NCBI GenBank assembly: GCA_963729295.1
Contig: CAVSNJ010000021.1
Location: 62,001 to 126,000, forward strand
Reading direction: 5' to 3'
Length of the DNA: 64,000 nt
Origin: DATJLY01 sp963729295
GTDB lineage: Bacteria; Pseudomonadota; Alphaproteobacteria; ATCC43930; CGMCC-115725
Position 1 is the stretch's first letter, and every line of letters begins with the position of its first letter. Positions 26,653 to 36,989 of this stretch are shown here, piece after piece. The notes beneath the pieces were generated by a model that did no database searches, was not told where the DNA came from, and was given only the letters and a program-made list of their open reading frames with translations. A program made the position numbers and the translations under genes.

Positions 26653-29019
26653 TTGGTGGGGGAGTCTGCAGTCCAGTACGGAATAGCCGTCATCGGCTCC
26701 GGACCGGCAGGAATGAGCGCCGCCGTACGGGCCGCAAAAAGAGGGCAGACGCACATCCTTCTCGAGCGGATGTCCCATCTGTCGGCAACCGTCTACGACT
26801 ATCAGAAACACAAACACGTCATGGCGGCGCCGCAACTGATGCCGATGCGGAGCGATCTCCGATTCGACGCAGGTTCGCGGGAGAGCGTACTCGAAGCATG
26901 GAACGAGGACGTCGCGGGCGTCCGCGTCAACGTGCGGCTCGATTCCGAAGTAAGGGCGATTGAAGGCGAACGCGGCCGGTTCGCAATCCACCTCGCCTGT
27001 GGCGAAATAATCAGTGCGGCGCACGTCGTGCTCGCGGCAGGAACACAGGGCAATCCGCGCAGGCTTGCCATTCCCGGCAGGGACCGGCAATTCGTACAGT
27101 ACGAACTGCGCGACGCCGCCGAGCATCACGGCGAGAGGATCGTCGTAATCGGGGCCGGCAATTCGGCGATCGAAGATGCGCTTGCCCTTGCGGAGCACAA
27201 CGAGGTTGTCATCGTCAATCGCGGCGCGGGATTCGGGAAAGCGAAGCCGGCCAACGCGACGCGGATGGAAGCGGCGATTGCGGCCGGGCGCGTACGCGCC
27301 TGTTCGAACGCCGTTCCGCGCCGGATTGACGCCGGCCGGATTCTGATCGAGACGGCCGAAGGCGCATCGGAGATCGTCTGCGACCGCGTCATCGCCAGAC
27401 TTGGCACCACTCCGCCCGGCGATTTCCTCCGCGACTGCGGCCTTCAGGTTTCCGACGGCGGTTTCCCGCCCTTGTCGGAAACCTATGAATCGTCGATTTC
27501 GGGCTTCTACATCATCGGCGCGCTCGCGGGTTATCCGCTCATCAAGCACGGGCTCAAGCAAGGCTATGAAGTCGTCGAGTACATACTGGGCAACCACCCG
27601 CCGCCGGCGGACGAACCGTTGCTCCAGGCGAAGCTGCGCGACTGCGGGCTCCCCATAACGGTCGCCGAATTCGTCGCCTATCTGCGCAAGCGCGTCGCGC
27701 TCTTCGCACCGCTGCCGGTCCGGCAAATCCGAGAATTTCTGCTGCACGCGCGGCTCCGTCCCATACGCACCGCCGAGGAGATTTTCCGGCAAAACGAATA
27801 TTCGGATCATCTCTATTGGGTATTGGAGGGTGAGGTCACGCTCGAGACGCGCGAGCCGGTGAAGGAGCGGATTTGCTGCGCACCGGGCGACATCGTCGGT
27901 GCGCTCGAGTTCGTCTCCGGACGGCCGCGAATGGGTAGCGCCGCGGCAACGCGCTTGTCGCTCGTACTCGAGGCCGACCGTCCGGCCATGTCGGTCCTGT
28001 TCCGCGCCGCCCCGGAGATCAGGCAGGCGATCAACGATGTCGCGGTAGACCGGCAGATCAGACTAAATTTCGCGCCGGGATTGGACGACGCAGCCGTTGC
28101 TGCGATCACGCGCACGGCCAGGATCGACCGATTCAAGGCCGGTGAAGCGCTCGTCAGCGAAGACGACGCGGACGACCCGCTCTATGTCATTCAAAGAGGC
28201 TCGGTGACGGTTTCGCGCCGGCTCAGTGGAGAGGACACAATTCTCGCCTATCTCTCCGCCGGGAGCTTCATCGGCGAGACCGGCTGGTTCGCCAAGCAGC
28301 CGCCGCCGATCGTCAGGGCCACGACCGCGACGGAGGCGATTCGAATCGACGGCGAGGCGTTGCGCAGCGCGCTCGAACCGTTCCCCGCCGTGCGGCAGCA
28401 CATCGCCGAACGCGTCGCGGCTCATCTCAACGGCCCCGTGCCGGACCGGCGGCGCGCCGGACTTGTCCAATTTCTGCTCGACCAAGGGCTTGGCGAAGCT
28501 ACCGATGTGCTGATGATCGACGAGGCAAGCTGCGTCGGTTGCAACAACTGTGAGAACGCGTGCGCCGAAACACATGGCGGCGTGAGCGCGCTCGACCGCA
28601 AAACCGGACCGCGACATGGCACGGTTCATCTCCCAAGCGCGTGCCGCCATTGCGAGCATCCCCATTGCATGACCGAGTGTCCAACCGACTCGCTCCATCG
28701 CACGCCCGACGGCTCGGTCTATATCGACGATACATGCACCGGCTGCGGCTATTGCGAGAAGAACTGCCCCTATGGCGCCATTCACATGGCGGCGCCTCCG
28801 GTTCGCAAGCACAATCTAATCACCTGGCTGCTGTTCGGCTGGGGGGATGGCCCCGGCGAAGACAGCTCGCGCGCGACGGCGCCCGGGCGCGCGGGCAAAC
28901 ACGCCGTCAAATGCGACGGATGCCGGGGCGCCGACGTTCCCGCGTGCGTCAGCGCCTGCCCCACAGGCGCGGCCATCAGGGTAAATCCGGAGTCGTTTAT
29001 CAAGTCAAATCTGGGCTGA
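26653..29019 (+). CDS. FAD oxidoreductase / two cNMP-binding domains / 16-Cys ferredoxin fusion
   Basis: 788 residues. Part 1 (about 8-320): thioredoxin-reductase-like flavoprotein with FAD site VIGSGPAGMSAA and NAD(P) site VIGAGNSAIEDALAL; the redox CxxC of true thioredoxin reductases is absent. Part 2 (about 350-470) and part 3 (about 475-600): two cyclic-nucleotide-binding-like domains (FRQNEYSDHLYWVLEGEVTL; DPLYVIQRGSVTVSRRL; GSFIGETGWF). Part 4 (about 620-775): ferredoxin with 16 Cys in four groups (CVGCNNCENAC; CRHCEHPHCMTEC; CTGCGYCEKNC; CDGCRGADVPACVSAC), as in DmsB/HybA-type subunits, so four [4Fe-4S] clusters are expected. Probably a cytosolic electron-transfer enzyme gated by a ligand. 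Start TTG 26653 (GTG 26656 possible). Stands alone. Confidence 0.85.
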   Translation: MVGESAVQYGIAVIGSGPAGMSAAVRAAKRGQTHILLERMSHLSATVYDYQKHKHVMAAPQLMPMRSDLRFDAGSRESVLEAWNEDVAGVRVNVRLDSEVRAIEGERGRFAIHLACGEIISAAHVVLAAGTQGNPRRLAIPGRDRQFVQYELRDAAEHHGERIVVIGAGNSAIEDALALAEHNEVVIVNRGAGFGKAKPANATRMEAAIAAGRVRACSNAVPRRIDAGRILIETAEGASEIVCDRVIARLGTTPPGDFLRDCGLQVSDGGFPPLSETYESSISGFYIIGALAGYPLIKHGLKQGYEVVEYILGNHPPPADEPLLQAKLRDCGLPITVAEFVAYLRKRVALFAPLPVRQIREFLLHARLRPIRTAEEIFRQNEYSDHLYWVLEGEVTLETREPVKERICCAPGDIVGALEFVSGRPRMGSAAATRLSLVLEADRPAMSVLFRAAPEIRQAINDVAVDRQIRLNFAPGLDDAAVAAITRTARIDRFKAGEALVSEDDADDPLYVIQRGSVTVSRRLSGEDTILAYLSAGSFIGETGWFAKQPPPIVRATTATEAIRIDGEALRSALEPFPAVRQHIAERVAAHLNGPVPDRRRAGLVQFLLDQGLGEATDVLMIDEASCVGCNNCENACAETHGGVSALDRKTGPRHGTVHLPSACRHCEHPHCMTECPTDSLHRTPDGSVYIDDTCTGCGYCEKNCPYGAIHMAAPPVRKHNLITWLLFGWGDGPGEDSSRATAPGRAGKHAVKCDGCRGADVPACVSACPTGAAIRVNPESFIKSNLG

Positions 29020-29283
29020 TTCGTGCCTCGCCGATAGACCGCGACGCTCGACGCTATCGTGACCCACGCCGGCGGAGATACTGTCGCCGTCGCTTCGACA
29101 GCGGGGACGCAGCCGTAGATCACATGCTAACGCTGGTCGGAAACCACGCCCGCGGCACGTCCCTCGACCCCGGTCCGGCGGTGCATGAACTGGAGTACGG
29201 CGCGAGCTCGCTGACGCACGAGCGGGTGCTGCCGCACGGATCCCGCATGTCGATCACTGGCACTAGCGACACGGCGGCGGCGC
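29020..29283. other. Intergenic region, no gene recognised
   Basis: 264 bases between the redox gene and the convergent beta-helix gene. Short open frames on both strands show no protein-like pattern. No clear terminator hairpin with a T run was seen. Confidence 0.3.
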
Positions 29284-30315
29284 CTACTGCGCGGTCCCGT
29301 CGCCGCGCACGGGGCGGAGCGAATTGCCGCCATGGTCGACGACGAAGCCCTCGGTGCCGACGGTGAAGCCCGTCACGTTCACGCCCTCGAGCGCGACTTC
29401 GCCTTCCTTGCAAAGGTTGTAATTGCGGATCTCGGCATCAACCCGCAGATTGGCGATAGCGACCTGCTTCAGGACGAGATTGCCCGGGTGCGCGCAGGAC
29501 TTGCTCGCGTAGGCAATGATCTCCTTCCCGACGGAGGGCTGCGTCTCGACCGTGGAGCGATAGATGAGCACGTCGCCCGCCGCCGGAAACACGATCGTGT
29601 GCTCGCTGCTCATGCTGCGAAAGGTCGAGTCGGTGATCTCGATCTTGCCGCACGCGGCGGCGAGCTCGTCGCCGCTCGCCGCGTCGCGGAAGGCCGAGCC
29701 GCGTACGGTGAGGGTGCAAGCGCCTTCGAATACGCCATCGCCGCTTCCGTCGCGCCCGTTCGCGAAGAACTCCGAACGCTCGATCAGCGCCGCGCCGCCA
29801 TCGCCGCGAACGCCCGCCTCCAAATCGTGGCAGATCACGTCGCGGACGGTGAAATCCTGGTTCGGCGCGTTGGCGATGCAGGCACCGGCCGCGCCGGTGA
29901 TCTCGAGCGTCTCGAGCGTGACCGATTTGGCGGCGAGCAGTAGGCAGGCGCGGCCGCCGGCCGGCGCCAGCCCGGCGCAGTCGAGATGCGGCCGCCCCGC
30001 GGTGCCGCGCAGCGTGAGGCCCGGCACGGCGATGGTGGCGGCCTCGCGATAGGTGCCGCCGACGAGGTCGATCGTGGCGCCTGGCTTGGCCGCGGCAAGC
30101 GCGGCCGCGAGGCTTTTGTAGGTGCCCCCTTGCCCAACGCAGAGCGCATCTGGCGCGCAAACCGGCTCGCCGTTTTTCTGCAGCAGCTCCGGCGTGATGA
30201 CTTCGATCTCGCCGTTGGAGCCGCGTCGGAGCGGCGCCGTGACCTCCGATCCTTGCGGCAGGGAGGTTGGGACTGGCCTCGGGCAGGCTCTGCTGCGCCC
30301 ACGCGCGCGGCGCAC
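29284..30315 (-). CDS. Secreted right-handed beta-helix protein
   Basis: The frame from 30315 carries about 315 well-formed residues. They begin near EVTAPLRRGSNGEIEVITPE, then GGTYKSLAAALAAAKPGATI and VGGTYREAATI, the classic entrance to a pectate-lyase-like helix. Coils such as VTLETLEITGAAGACIANAP, ALIERSEFFANGRDGSGDGV and GKIEITDSTFRSMSSEHT follow. The natural N-terminus is probably in another frame (ALIATIGVGAGAPRAWAQQ near 30330-30270, a signal peptide ending AWAQ), joined by one indel near 30262. Suggests a polysaccharide-binding or -cleaving surface protein of the adjacent locus. Shares LRRGxNGEIEV with the protein at 44 kb. Confidence 0.75.
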   Translation of the reverse strand: MRRARGRSRACPRPVPTSLPQGSEVTAPLRRGSNGEIEVITPELLQKNGEPVCAPDALCVGQGGTYKSLAAALAAAKPGATIDLVGGTYREAATIAVPGLTLRGTAGRPHLDCAGLAPAGGRACLLLAAKSVTLETLEITGAAGACIANAPNQDFTVRDVICHDLEAGVRGDGGAALIERSEFFANGRDGSGDGVFEGACTLTVRGSAFRDAASGDELAAACGKIEITDSTFRSMSSEHTIVFPAAGDVLIYRSTVETQPSVGKEIIAYASKSCAHPGNLVLKQVAIANLRVDAEIRNYNLCKEGEVALEGVNVTGFTVGTEGFVVDHGGNSLRPVRGDGTAQ

Positions 30316-30361
30316 CAGCGCCGACCCCGATCGTGGCGATGAGCGCAGAGCAACGCCGCCC

Positions 30362-32305
30362 TCAGGGCAGCCATCGCGCCTTCCAGGCCTGGAACATCAG
30401 GATCGCCCAGAGCGGGTACTGCCAGTCGCGCGTGCCGGACAGATGCTCGCGCCAGCGCTCGCGAATGGGCGCCGGGATCGAAGATGCCGTCGGCCGCGAT
30501 CTTGCGCTCGTCGAGCAGGTTTTCCGCCCAGTCGCGCAGCTCGTTCCTGAGCCAGGAATCGATCGGCACGGCGAAGCCTCGCTTCGGCCGGTCGACGAGC
30601 TCGCGCGGGACATAGCGGTCGAGCACGCGGCGGAGGATCGCGTTTGCCGATGCCGCCCTGCATCTTGAGCGCCGGCGGAAGGCTCCAGCTGAAGGCGACG
30701 ACGCGATGGTCGAGCAGCGGCACGCGCGCCTCGAGCGACACCGCCATCGAGGCGCGGTCGACCTTGGTGAGGATGTCGTCGGGAAGATAGGTGAGCGTGT
30801 CGAGATACTGCATGCGCTCGACGAAATCGGGCACCATCGCCTTGACGCGCGGATCGTCGAGCAGCCCGTCGGGCTCGGCACCGTCCCTGACGACGCGCGT
30901 GGGCTCGACCCAGAGGCTGGTGATCTGCTTGTAGAACGCGCTCGCCTCGGGGGCGCCGTCGAGCACGCCCGCAAGCTTGTGCATCTTGTCGCCGAACTGC
31001 ACCGGCCGGTGCTGCTCGGGAATGAGCGCGCCGAGCGCGGTCCAGCGTCGACGGCGAAAGCGCGCGGACCGCCGTGGCCGCGAGACTGCGCAGCGGCTGG
31101 GGCGTGGCGTCGATCGCGTTCCACAGCATGTTGTCGCGGAGATAGCGGTTGTAGCCGGCGAAGAGCTCGTCGCCGCCGTCGCCCGAGAGCGCCACGGTGA
31201 CGTGCCGCCGCGTCATCTCGGAGACGAGGAACGTCGGAATCTGCGAGGAGTCGGAGAAAGGCTCGTCGTACATCTCCGGCAGACGCGGGATGACGTCGCG
31301 CGCATGGTCGGGCGAGACGTAAAGCTCGGTGTGGTCGGTGCCAAGATGCTGGGCGACGGCGGCGGCGTACTGCGCTTCATTGAACTGGCGCTCGTGGAAG
31401 CCGATCGAGAAGCTGCGCACGGGGCGCCCGCTTTGCGCCTGCATCAGCGCCACGACGGTCGAGGAATCGATGCCGCCCGACAGAAACGCGCCGAGCGGCA
31501 CGTCCGCCACCATGCGCCGCCCGACCGCGTCGCGCAGCAGCGCATCGAGCCGCTCCTCGGCCTCTTCTTCCGAGAAACCGTAGCGCGCCGCCTGGCCCGC
31601 GCGCGCGATCTCCTCGAGCGACCAGAAGGCCTCGATCCGCGGCTCGCCCGTGCCGCGCACGGTGAGGATCGTGCCTGGCTGAAGTTTATGGACGCCGCGA
31701 TAGATCGCGCGCGGCCCCGGCACGTAGCCGAAGCGCAGATAGGAGGCGAGCGCATCGCGGTCGAGCTCGGGCGTCCAGCTCGGATCGGCGCTGAGCGCCT
31801 TCAGCTCGGAGCCGAACAGGAAGCGGCCGTCGAATTCGCGCCCAATAGAGCGGCTTGATGCCGAGCCGGTCGCGGACGAGATAGAGCACGCGGTCGCGCC
31901 GGTCCCAGAGCGCGATGGTGAACATGCCGATGAGGCGCTTCACCGTGGCCGCGACGCCCCAATGGGCCGCGCCCTCGACGATCACCTCGGTGTCGCAATG
32001 GCCGCGGAAGCGGCGGCCCGCCGCCTCGAGCTCGGGGCGCAGCTCGTCGGCGTTATAGACCTCGCCGTTGTAGGAGATGACGAACCGGCCGCAGGACGAA
32101 ACCATCGGCTGCGCGCCCGCGGGCGAAAGATCGATGATGGAGAGGCGCCGGTGGCCGAGCGCCATGCCGGCGTCGTCGTCGCACCAGACGTCGCCCGCGT
32201 CGGGCCCGCGATGCAGCATCGTGTCCGTCATGGCGCGCGCGGCCTGAGGAGCGAGGCGCTGCTGCCCCGCCGCGCCCGGTCCCAAAGCCCGGCAATGCCG
32301 CACAT
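30362..32305 (-). pseudogene. Asparagine synthase-like amidotransferase, exosortase-A-system type, frameshifted
   Basis: Joined frames give about 645 residues like the 'amidotransferase 1' of exosortase-A loci (TIGR03108, from memory). ATG 32305 opens MCGIAGLWDRARRG with Cys2, the glutaminase nucleophile; MLHRGPDAGD, SYNGEVYNADELR and DRLGIKPLYW follow. The synthetase half has PLGAFLSGGIDSSTVVALMQ (ATP pyrophosphatase loop), PFSDSSQIPTFLVSEM, ALSGDGGDELFAGYNRYL, YLPDDILTKVDRASMAVSLE and PKRGFAVPIDSWLR, ending FQAWKARWLP. Frames change near 32236, 31840, 31050, 30645 and 30470. Likely amidates a sugar or uronic acid. Whether the breaks are real is open; all motifs survive. Confidence 0.82.
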
Positions 32306-32751
32306 TACGTCACGCGCACCCGCATCACAGCGCCCTCATAGCGTTGTGACACGAGAAGCGCCAGATCAATGACAAGAGCAACGCTTGGAAACGACCAAAG
32401 CGGCTTCTAGCTCGGGAACTTGCACTCGCGGCCCGCGGACAGCGCTACTGGTGGGCGCCGTGCGGCACAATCGCACTGGGCCTGATGTTCTGCGGGCTTC
32501 AAGCACTGATCCACGTGCAGTCAGACCCCCTTACCACCTATTAGGGAAAGCGTGAAACGTAAGCCTGAGCGAACTGCGAACCGCGTTTGATCTGAAAATT
32601 GGCCGCTGCCGGCGCGACGCGACAAAGGCCTCGGCGCACCGCTAGTGTTAAGGAAAACCCGCTTGGTGTTCCTGGCCGCCCTGAGCGCGGGCCGGAGCGT
32701 GCCGGGGGCGCAGCTCGGGAATGGTGGCACCACCCTCACCGTGAGGGTCAA
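32306..32751. other. Gene-free stretch before the RAD52-like remnant
   Basis: 446 bases between divergent genes. A short hairpin-forming run CACCCTCACCGTGAGGGT (about 32733-32749) precedes the RAD52-like start. The stop-rich segment around 32521-32580 has no coding look. No IS ends or direct repeats could be recognised by eye, although a foreign gene follows. Confidence 0.3.
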
Positions 32752-33415
32752 ATGACCGGCCTCAGCGATACCCAGGTGCGGCACTGACGGGGAAGCTGCA
32801 AGAGCGGCATATCCGCACGCGCGAGCACCAGGGCGTGAGCCTCTCCTACATCGAGGACTGGCACGCGACCGACGAGGCGAACCGGTGTTCGGGTTCGAGG
32901 GCTGGGACCGGGAGACGGTTCTGCGGAGCGCGTGTGAGAGGACGGGCGGCGCGAGCCCAAGGCCTGCTCCTACGTGGTGCGGGGCGATCCGGGTGCGGGC
33001 CGGGGAGACCCTGGTTCAGCGCGATGGCCCACGCTTGGTCACGGGACCGGGGCGACGCTCGGGGAGGCGACACTAGAGCGCCCTCAAGGAGGCCGAGACC
33101 GACGCCACCAAGCGGGCGCTGACCACATTTGGGAATTTGTTCGGCCTTGCCCTCTCCGACAAGGCTCAGAACGGAGTGAAGCGCGGCCCCAAGGCCAACG
33201 GCTGGGGTGGTGCCTTCCTCTCGCTGCCGGTCTCGGCCAAGGGCGACCGCCTCGGCAAGTACCGCAATCCCCACTCCTTCTGCGCCGCCCTGCGCGACCT
33301 GATCGGCAAAGCCCTGACCCCGGAGGACCTCGAGACGCCGTGGCTGCGCAACGGGCCGGCGATAGAAAGCAGGCCGGCGCACGGTCTGCCCCGATCTCCG
33401 CACCACCTCCACAAT
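32752..33415 (+). pseudogene. RAD52-family single-strand annealing protein, degraded
   Basis: Pieces in different frames form a bacterial Rad52/22-like protein: MTGLSDTQVR; LQERHIRTREHQGVSLSYIE; DWHATDEANR; VFGFEGWDRETV; IRVRAGETLVQRDG; GTGATLGEA; ALKEAETDATKRALTTFGNL; FGLALSDKAQNGVKRG; KYRNPHSFCAALRDLIGKAL. The GFxGWDRET, GxATGxTxGEAHExAxKEAETDATKRAL and FGLALYD blocks are the family core that binds ssDNA. At least four indels lie between 32784 and 33075, and the C-terminus merges into the end of the convergent glycosyltransferase. Such genes are usually carried by phages or accessory islands, so this looks like an insertion in the polysaccharide locus. Sequencing error may explain part of the damage. 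Confidence 0.72.
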
Positions 33416-34644
33416 CTAGGCGGCAGCAACCCAGCCGTTGCCAAGCAGTGCTTCGTAGACCTCGGCATAACGCGCTGATATCGCGGTCCAAGTGCGGTGC
33501 AAATCGACCAATTCCCGCCCCTTGGCGGCAATCCGTGCCGCGGCCGTCGGATCGGCGGCAATGGCGGCAATCGCTTGCGCTAGTGCCTTGGCATCATCCG
33601 CAGGAAAGAGATACCCCGTCTCGTTGTGTCGCACGAGCTCGCGGTGTCCGCCAACATCCGATGCCGCGACGGGTTTCCTCTGGGCTATCGCCTCCAATGG
33701 CTTCAATGGCGTCACCAGCTCTGTAAGGCGCATGCGGCGCCTCGGGAAACACGAACAGGTCGGCCGCATCGTAATACCGCGGTACGTCCTCATGCGGGAC
33801 GCGCGCGACGAAATGCACAGCGTCCTCAAGCGCCAATTTCGTCGCGAGCTCGCGCAAGCGGCGTTCATCGGGCCCCCCGCCAACCAAGAGAAGGGCAAAC
33901 TGTCGGTGGCCAGCGTTCCTGAGCAACGACATCGCTTCGAGGGCGAGATCAAGCTCCTCAGCCAGTAAGATGAGCTGATGAACCCGAGAGAACAAACCGA
34001 TCCTCGAGCCCGAAGCTCCTTCCGGACATTTCGTTCGTTGCTCGGCGGCGGCGCCAGGAAGCGCTCGTCGACGGCATTGGGGACGACGGTGAGTTTCCGA
34101 GCGGGAATTCCGCGCTCCAAGAGCTCGGCGCGCATCGGCTCGCACAGCGGAAGCACGGCATCGACGCGGCGCATCGCCCAAGTGTCGAGCGCCCGCGAAG
34201 GCGCGGAGCCCTCGCTCGAGCGGCCCAAATCGACCGCAGCGTCTTCCCAGAACGCGCGCACTTCGTAGACGAGCGGCACACCCCGAACCTTTTCGCAACC
34301 GAAAGAGCTGGAATCACGTTGAGTATGGGCGTATTGATGCGAGTCACTAAAGGGCGCTCGCGCGCGGCGACCTCGGCGATACGCCGGCGCAAGCCCATCA
34401 TCTCCAGCACCGGATACACGAACGGCAGGCGGAGCGTCGGCGGCTTCGTTCGGTGAAAGGAAAGCTCGCCGAAGTTTTCGACATCCTGCTCCCGGCGCGC
34501 CCACGCGGCATGGCGGGGCGCCGTCACCTGCACCGTCTCCCAGCCGCGCGCGCGCTGGCTCCGCAAGATGCCGAAAGAGCGCGAGACATAGCCGCTCTGC
34601 AACGGCAACGAGTGATCGAATACGTGCAGAATGCGAAGTCTCAT
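33416..34644 (-). pseudogene. Family-4 glycosyltransferase, exosortase-A-associated type, frameshifted
   Basis: Joined product of about 410 residues: MRLRILHVFDHSLPLQSGYV, SFGILRSQRARGWETVQVTA, MMGLRRRIAEVAARERP, VPLVYEVRAFWEDAAVDLG, VDAVLPLCEPMRAELLERGI, KLTVVPNAVDERFL, LLVGGGPDERRLRELA, DVPRYYDAADLFVFPE and PLKPLEAIAQRKPVAASDVG (GT4 donor site with E-x7-E). The start and the LVYEVRAFWEDAAVD block match the TIGR04063 family linked to exosortase loci (from memory). Frame changes near 34283, 33990, 33960 and 33725. It would add a hexose during assembly of the lipid-linked repeat in the cytoplasm. Confidence 0.8.
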
Positions 34645-34694
34645 TGCTGCGGACGACCGCTCGATTGGACGCGGATGCTGACGGTGGCGCCGCT

Positions 34695-36797
34695 CTAGGA
34701 CATGTTTCTGGCGGTTACCGTCCAAGGCAGGGGTTGTTCTGCGCCGGCAATTGACAGTGTCGGCTCCGCGGTGCCCTTCGTCATAAGCAAGTTTTGCTTC
34801 AACATGGCGTGCCCCGCGGCGTCCGCGACCTCGACATGAATAACATCGTCTCTCGTCGCGGCCGCGAATGCGACTAGCGGCCTGCCGGCTTCGTCGTAGC
34901 GCACGTGAGCCGTCGGGACTGGCAACGGTTGCTCAGTCAAGGCAATGATCGATGGCGAGAACGGTGTCAGCGACACCTCAAGCTGGGCTCGAAGGCCGAG
35001 CGCTTCATGAGTTCTCACGTCATAGGCATAGGAGGGGTGCGGCAAGGCCACCGATACCCGCGGCGTCAGCGTGGCGGCGCCTGCTACGGGAAAATCACGC
35101 AGCAGCGCCAGGATCAACGCGCTGCCGTTCTGGAAAACATAGGATTCGACGTTGGTTGCAGCTTTGCCGTCTGTGCGCGAGACGGGGAATTCCGGACCGA
35201 TATCTTCCTAGGCAAACCGAGATGCAAGATCATCAGGCGACAGCAACGGTGCGGGCGCGCGCGGAAACAAATCTGCAAGGAGCGGCTTCGCCAAGCGACG
35301 GCCATGCTCGTCGAAGTTTCCGCGGCTTGCCCTCGGCGAGCACCGCACCACCGGCCCGGAAAAGCGGCGAATCTCAAACGCCGCCGCGGGCGACAGCGCG
35401 ATCACCTGCGGCAAGATGAGGACGCGAATCCGACTGTCGAGCGTAGCCGGCGAGAGTGTTGCTGCGGAACAGAAAGACCGGCTGCAGACCTTGATGTTCG
35501 AGCCACCGCAAATTGGCATTTGTCGCGGTCCGGATTGCGTTGTCCTCGTATTCGCTCGAGGAACTGCGCGAGAGCCAAGCTCCATCATCCGGCCGCCGGT
35601 CCAGCATCCACTGCACGTGGAGACTTGGCTGCGAATAGAGTATGGCGATGGGATCGAGCCGCCGTTCGCTTGCTCCGAGCAGCGCACCTAGCCCGTTGCG
35701 GATTTCGGCGAAGTACGGCGCGGCTTCGTGTCCACGTGGACCAAGTGATCCATCGTCAGCGACGAACTCGTTGTTATCATCCAAAAGAACTAGGCCGTGC
35801 GTGCCACGCAGCAGTTCCCGCCAGTCGCGATGCTCCTCGACCTTGCCCCGGCGGGAGGACGTGTGAGCATTATTGTGTTCGTGGGGAACGACCGCACGAG
35901 TTCGATATTGTCGCCGAAGTCGTAAAGCTCCATCACATCGACGGTGCCCGCGAGCCGCGCGTAGTCCCAGCCCCCGCCGCCGGGAATTTGCGCGCCCTCG
36001 ATTGCCGACAGCGCACGCGGGTCCGCGGCGTGCAGAGCCGCAGATCCCGCGGCAATGGCGCGCGCGAACGCGACGTCCACCAAGTCTTGAAATCGACCCA
36101 AGCGGCGAAATTGTCGCGGAAGCTGCGCATCGCCTCGTCTGTGGTTTCGGGTACGACTTCGTCCCACTGGCGAAACCGCGCGTCCCATTCGCGATTGAGC
36201 GAATCGAGCGAGCCGTATTCTCCCTTCAGCGATTCGCGCATCTCGTCCAGCGAATTCGGCGAAAAGTCGAAATCCCAATTCGCGGCGAGGTCGGCAATCC
36301 CGGGCTCGTCGGCAAGACTGTAGTAGAGCGGCTGGCGCCCGCCGAGAGCGGTCACATTATCGGCGATCCGCCGACCTATCTGGGTGATCCACGCCGGATC
36401 GGATAGGCTTGGATCGCGCAAAAACACGCTCCGGTCGCTCGGGTTGTCGAGGTAACGCTTCTTGAGAATCGAGATACCGCCAATTGACCGGCTTTCCTTC
36501 GTAATATCGATGATAGGGGGAGTAGAAATCGGTCGCGATGTTCTCGAGCGAAGGGTTGAACCCGGCAGACGTAAGACGCGCAGCTTCCTCGCGCGAGAAG
36601 AGGCCGGTTGCACGGATCATTTCGACCGAACCCGCGGTGACGCCGATCCGCTTCAGTGTGGCGTAGGCGGCCGGCGACTCCGACTGCCAAATGATGATCT
36701 GTAGTCGTTCCAGGGCAGCCGGGGGCGCGGCGGAAGCCGCGAATGATGCGGTAAAACCGATCGCAAAAAGGAGGGCGGATAATCGGAACGGCGGCAT
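34695..36797 (-). pseudogene. Secreted GH42-like glycosidase, heavily frameshifted
   Basis: Joined frames give about 700 residues. Signal peptide: FRLSALLFAIGFTASFAASA. The barrel part reads ERLQIIIWQSESPAAYATLK, FYSPYHRYYEGKPVNWRYLD, PLYYSLADEPGIADLAANWD (likely acid/base Glu in DEPG), LKGEYGSLDSLNREWDARF, DEAMRSFRDNFAAWVDFK, ALSAIEGAQIPGGGGWDYAR and VDVMELYDFGDNIELVR. A beta-galactosidase-like trimer domain follows (GLGALLGASERRLDPIAILY) and a beta-rich tail. Resemblance is to GH42-type enzymes; substrate unknown. At least five indels near 36490, 36080, 35830, 35420 and 35215-35110. It may trim or recycle the exported polysaccharide. Confidence 0.68.
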
Positions 36798-36989
36798 GTC
36801 TTCGTAAATTTGACCATGCGTTCGCAGGATTTTAGACTAGTACACAATCGTCATCGGATGAGCAATTCGATCGGACCATTCGGGCATCGCCGGGTCGAGC
36901 CGAGCCGCTAACAACCCCGCCTTAACCATCGTTATGCTAGATTTTTAACCTGTCCCACTCCTTCGCAGGCTTTTCCGGTCCCCGGACAC

